In this document: piece by piece, positions 62,447-64,000 of the stretch | How the letters are laid out: each line of letters begins with the position of its first letter | Position numbering within the stretch: the first letter of the stretch is position 1 | DNA from: Rhizobium etli_C | Lineage (GTDB): Bacteria > Pseudomonadota > Alphaproteobacteria > Rhizobiales > Rhizobiaceae | Reading direction: 5' to 3' (one strand) | DNA: 64,000 nt | NCBI RefSeq assembly: GCF_014198605.1 | Contig: NZ_JACIHU010000001.1 | Notes under the pieces: generated by a model | Told to the model about the DNA's origin: nothing | Database searches by the model: none | The model's input: only the letters and a program-made list of their open reading frames with translations | Translations under genes and position numbers: made by a program

Positions 62447-62965
62447 ATGGCCGATATCCGCAGGACCATCATCGCCGCCGTTGCCCGCAACGGCACCATC
62501 GGCCGCGACGGCGACATGCCGTGGCGGCTGTCGAGCGACCTCAAGCGCTTCAAGGCGCTGACACTGGGCAAGCCTGTCGTGATGGGCCGAAAGACCTACG
62601 ATTCGATCGGCAAGCCGCTGCCGGGACGGCCGAACGTGGTCATCTCGCGGCAAGCGGCGATCGACGATCCCGCTATCAGTATGGCGCATTCGCTGCCCGA
62701 GGCGATGGACGCGGCTGAAAGGCTGGCGCTCGAAACCGCCGCCGACGAGATCTGCATCATCGGCGGCGGCCAGATCTACGCGCAGGCGATCAATCTTGCC
62801 GATCGGCTGTGCATCACCCATGTCGAGGCCGATCTCGACGGCGATGCGTCGTTTCCTGAGATCGATCCCGATTTCTGGCAGGCGGGAGAAACGATCGCGG
62901 TGCCGGCCGGCGAAAAGGACAGCTATCCCACCCGCTACGTCGTCTATGACCGCCGGCGTGCCTGA
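62447..62965 (+). CDS. folA: FolA, dihydrofolate reductase
   Basis: Reduces the dihydrofolate made by ThyA. The 172-residue product has the start RRTIIAAVARNGTIGRDGDM, the catalytic region PWRLSSDLKRFKALT, the NADPH-binding VMGRKTYDSIGKPLPGRPN and IIGGGQIYAQAI, and ends YVVYDRRRA. The length is normal for chromosomal enzymes. It is 13 bases downstream of thyA. Confidence 0.96.
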   Translation: MADIRRTIIAAVARNGTIGRDGDMPWRLSSDLKRFKALTLGKPVVMGRKTYDSIGKPLPGRPNVVISRQAAIDDPAISMAHSLPEAMDAAERLALETAADEICIIGGGQIYAQAINLADRLCITHVEADLDGDASFPEIDPDFWQAGETIAVPAGEKDSYPTRYVVYDRRRA

Positions 62966-63011
62966 AAACGAACTATTTTCCAATTAAATTGACCAAGTTT
63001 CTCACGCTGCG

Positions 63012-63040
63012 TTGAAAGCCGGTGCGGTGATACCTATAAC
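63012..63040 (+). promoter_or_regulatory. Candidate sigma-70 promoter for hflK
   Basis: TTGAAA at 63012-63017 and TATAAC at 63035-63040 are separated by 17 bases and lie 75 bases before the hflK start. Both hexamers match the consensus well, so hflK probably has its own promoter independent of thyA-folA. Confidence 0.65.
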
Positions 63041-63115
63041 GGTCACCAACGCATCCGCCGGTCAGCCCCCACGGTCCAGGATGCGGGGAAGACTTTAACG
63101 AACAACGAGGTTTTG

Positions 63116-64000
63116 ATGCCCTGGAGCAATCAGAATGGCGGCGGCGGCCCTTGGGGCGGCGGCGGTAACAATCAGGGACCATGGGGTCAGGGGCCGAACC
63201 GACCACGCGGCAGCGGCGGCAAGGGCGGACCGCCCGATCTGGAAGATATAATCCGGCGCGGCCAGGATCAGCTGCGCAACATCGTTCCCGGCGGTTTCAA
63301 CGGCGGCGTGGCGGTGATCGTTTTGGCGATCGTCGCCGTCTTCTGGCTGATCCAGTGCGTCTACACCGTCCAGCCGGACGAACGTGGCGTCGAGCTGCGC
63401 TTCGGCAAGCCGCGGGAAACGGTGTCGATGCCGGGTCTGCATTTCCATTTCTGGCCGATGGATACGGTCGAGATCGTCAAGGTCACCGAGCAGCTGCTGA
63501 ATGTCGGCGGCACGCAGGGCAGCAGCAACACGGCCGGCGGGCTGATGCTGTCGGGCGACCAGAACATCCTCAATGTCCGGTTCAACGTTCTCTATCAGAT
63601 CAGCGATGCGCGCGCCTATCTCTTCAACGTCGAAAGCCCGGCGCAGACGCTGCAGCAGGTTTCCGAAAGCGCGATGCGCGAAGTGGTCGGCCGCCGTCCG
63701 GCGCAGGATGCGTTCCGCGACCGGCGCCTGGAGATCGCCAGCGAAGTCGCCAATATCATCCAGGATACGATGTCGCGTTACAATTCCGGCATTTCGATCA
63801 ACAAGGTGACGATCGAGGACGTGGCGCCGCCGCGTGAAGTGGCCGATGCCTTCCAGGAAGTTCAGCGCGCCGACCAGGACAAGCAGCGCCTGGTGGAAGA
63901 AGCCAATCAATACGCCAACCAGAAGCTCGGTCAGGCACGCGGTGACGGCGCCCGCATCCGCGAAGATGCAGCCGCTTACAAGGACCGCGTCGTCAAGGAA
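63116..64000 (+). CDS. hflK: HflK, membrane subunit of the FtsH regulator (3' end missing)
   Basis: SPFH-domain protein that with HflC forms the complex controlling the FtsH protease. The frame starts at the ATG at 63116 and is open to the window edge, giving 295 residues. The N-terminus is rich in Gly, Asn, Pro and Trp (MPWSNQNGGGGPWGGGG), followed by a membrane segment (VAVIVLAIVAVFWLIQCVY) and the SPFH/band-7 domain with YTVQPDERGVELRFGKP and RVTEQLLNV-like sequence. The end of the gene, and hflC if present, lie beyond the window. Confidence 0.95.
   Translation, partial: MPWSNQNGGGGPWGGGGNNQGPWGQGPNRPRGSGGKGGPPDLEDIIRRGQDQLRNIVPGGFNGGVAVIVLAIVAVFWLIQCVYTVQPDERGVELRFGKPRETVSMPGLHFHFWPMDTVEIVKVTEQLLNVGGTQGSSNTAGGLMLSGDQNILNVRFNVLYQISDARAYLFNVESPAQTLQQVSESAMREVVGRRPAQDAFRDRRLEIASEVANIIQDTMSRYNSGISINKVTIEDVAPPREVADAFQEVQRADQDKQRLVEEANQYANQKLGQARGDGARIREDAAAYKDRVVKE

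Noticed and set aside
63095..63910. Minus-strand open frame and a plus-strand frame at 63181-63837
   Set aside because: Both overlap hflK, whose frame from 63116 to the window end has clear SPFH-family content.
1..64000. CRISPR arrays, rRNA, tRNA and prophage genes
   Set aside because: I saw no regularly spaced direct repeats, no rRNA-like blocks, no tRNA cloverleaf beyond the tmRNA and no phage structural or integrase frames.

Overview
The window reads as a chromosomal segment of an alphaproteobacterium of the Rhizobium / R. leguminosarum-etli type. This is inferred from the GC-rich coding bias, a rhizobial-style division cluster, a SspB of the alpha type, dispersed rhizobial-type palindromes, and a circularly permuted two-piece tmRNA whose tag reads ANDNYAEARLAA. 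It is almost entirely housekeeping plus ordinary accessory genes. I saw no prophage, CRISPR array, rRNA operon or tRNA, and no secretion or biosynthetic island.

Positions 1-14436 hold the 3' part of the division and cell wall (dcw) cluster: ftsW (cut by the window edge), murG, murC, murB, then an oppositely oriented NAD-dependent sugar epimerase/reductase, then ddl, ftsQ, ftsA, ftsZ, lpxC, bamD and recN. Many junctions are ATGA overlaps, which suggests translational coupling. Hairpin terminators follow ftsZ and lpxC. A DUF6886-like gene and ligA complete the block.

Positions 17457-35445 are mixed: a GNAT acetyltransferase, a DEDDh exonuclease, a CreA-like secreted protein, an mcp-cheW pair, a Sco copper chaperone, prmA, a small 57-codon gene with its own terminator, an Xaa-Pro aminopeptidase, azlCD, DUF2164, a reductase whose stop codon sits at the edge of a MITE-like element, a GT39-like membrane protein, a nicotinamidase, uvrD and a VOC protein.

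Positions 35858-40635 are the prkA-UPF0229-spoVR stress operon, preceded by a candidate EcfG-type promoter. A VapB antitoxin with a frameshifted VapC, a class III cyclase with a duplicated membrane hairpin, an RND efflux pair, a solitary flagellin, an OmpA-like lipoprotein, a DUF2000/AraC divergent pair, an AbrB-family permease, a LysR/aldo-keto reductase divergent pair, a D-lactate dehydrogenase-like flavoprotein and a 1237-residue AsmA-like protein follow.

Positions 59946-64000 hold a ribbon-helix-helix gene, a DUF4169 gene, sspB and the two-piece tmRNA gene ssrA, all on the minus strand. They are followed on the plus strand by thyA, folA and hflK, the last cut by the window edge. Having ssrA directly upstream of sspB places the degradation tag and its ClpXP adaptor side by side. 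The most interesting items are the hidden ssrA gene, the 354-bp terminal-inverted-repeat element, the frameshifted vapC, the duplicated hairpin of the cyclase and the small 57-residue protein.
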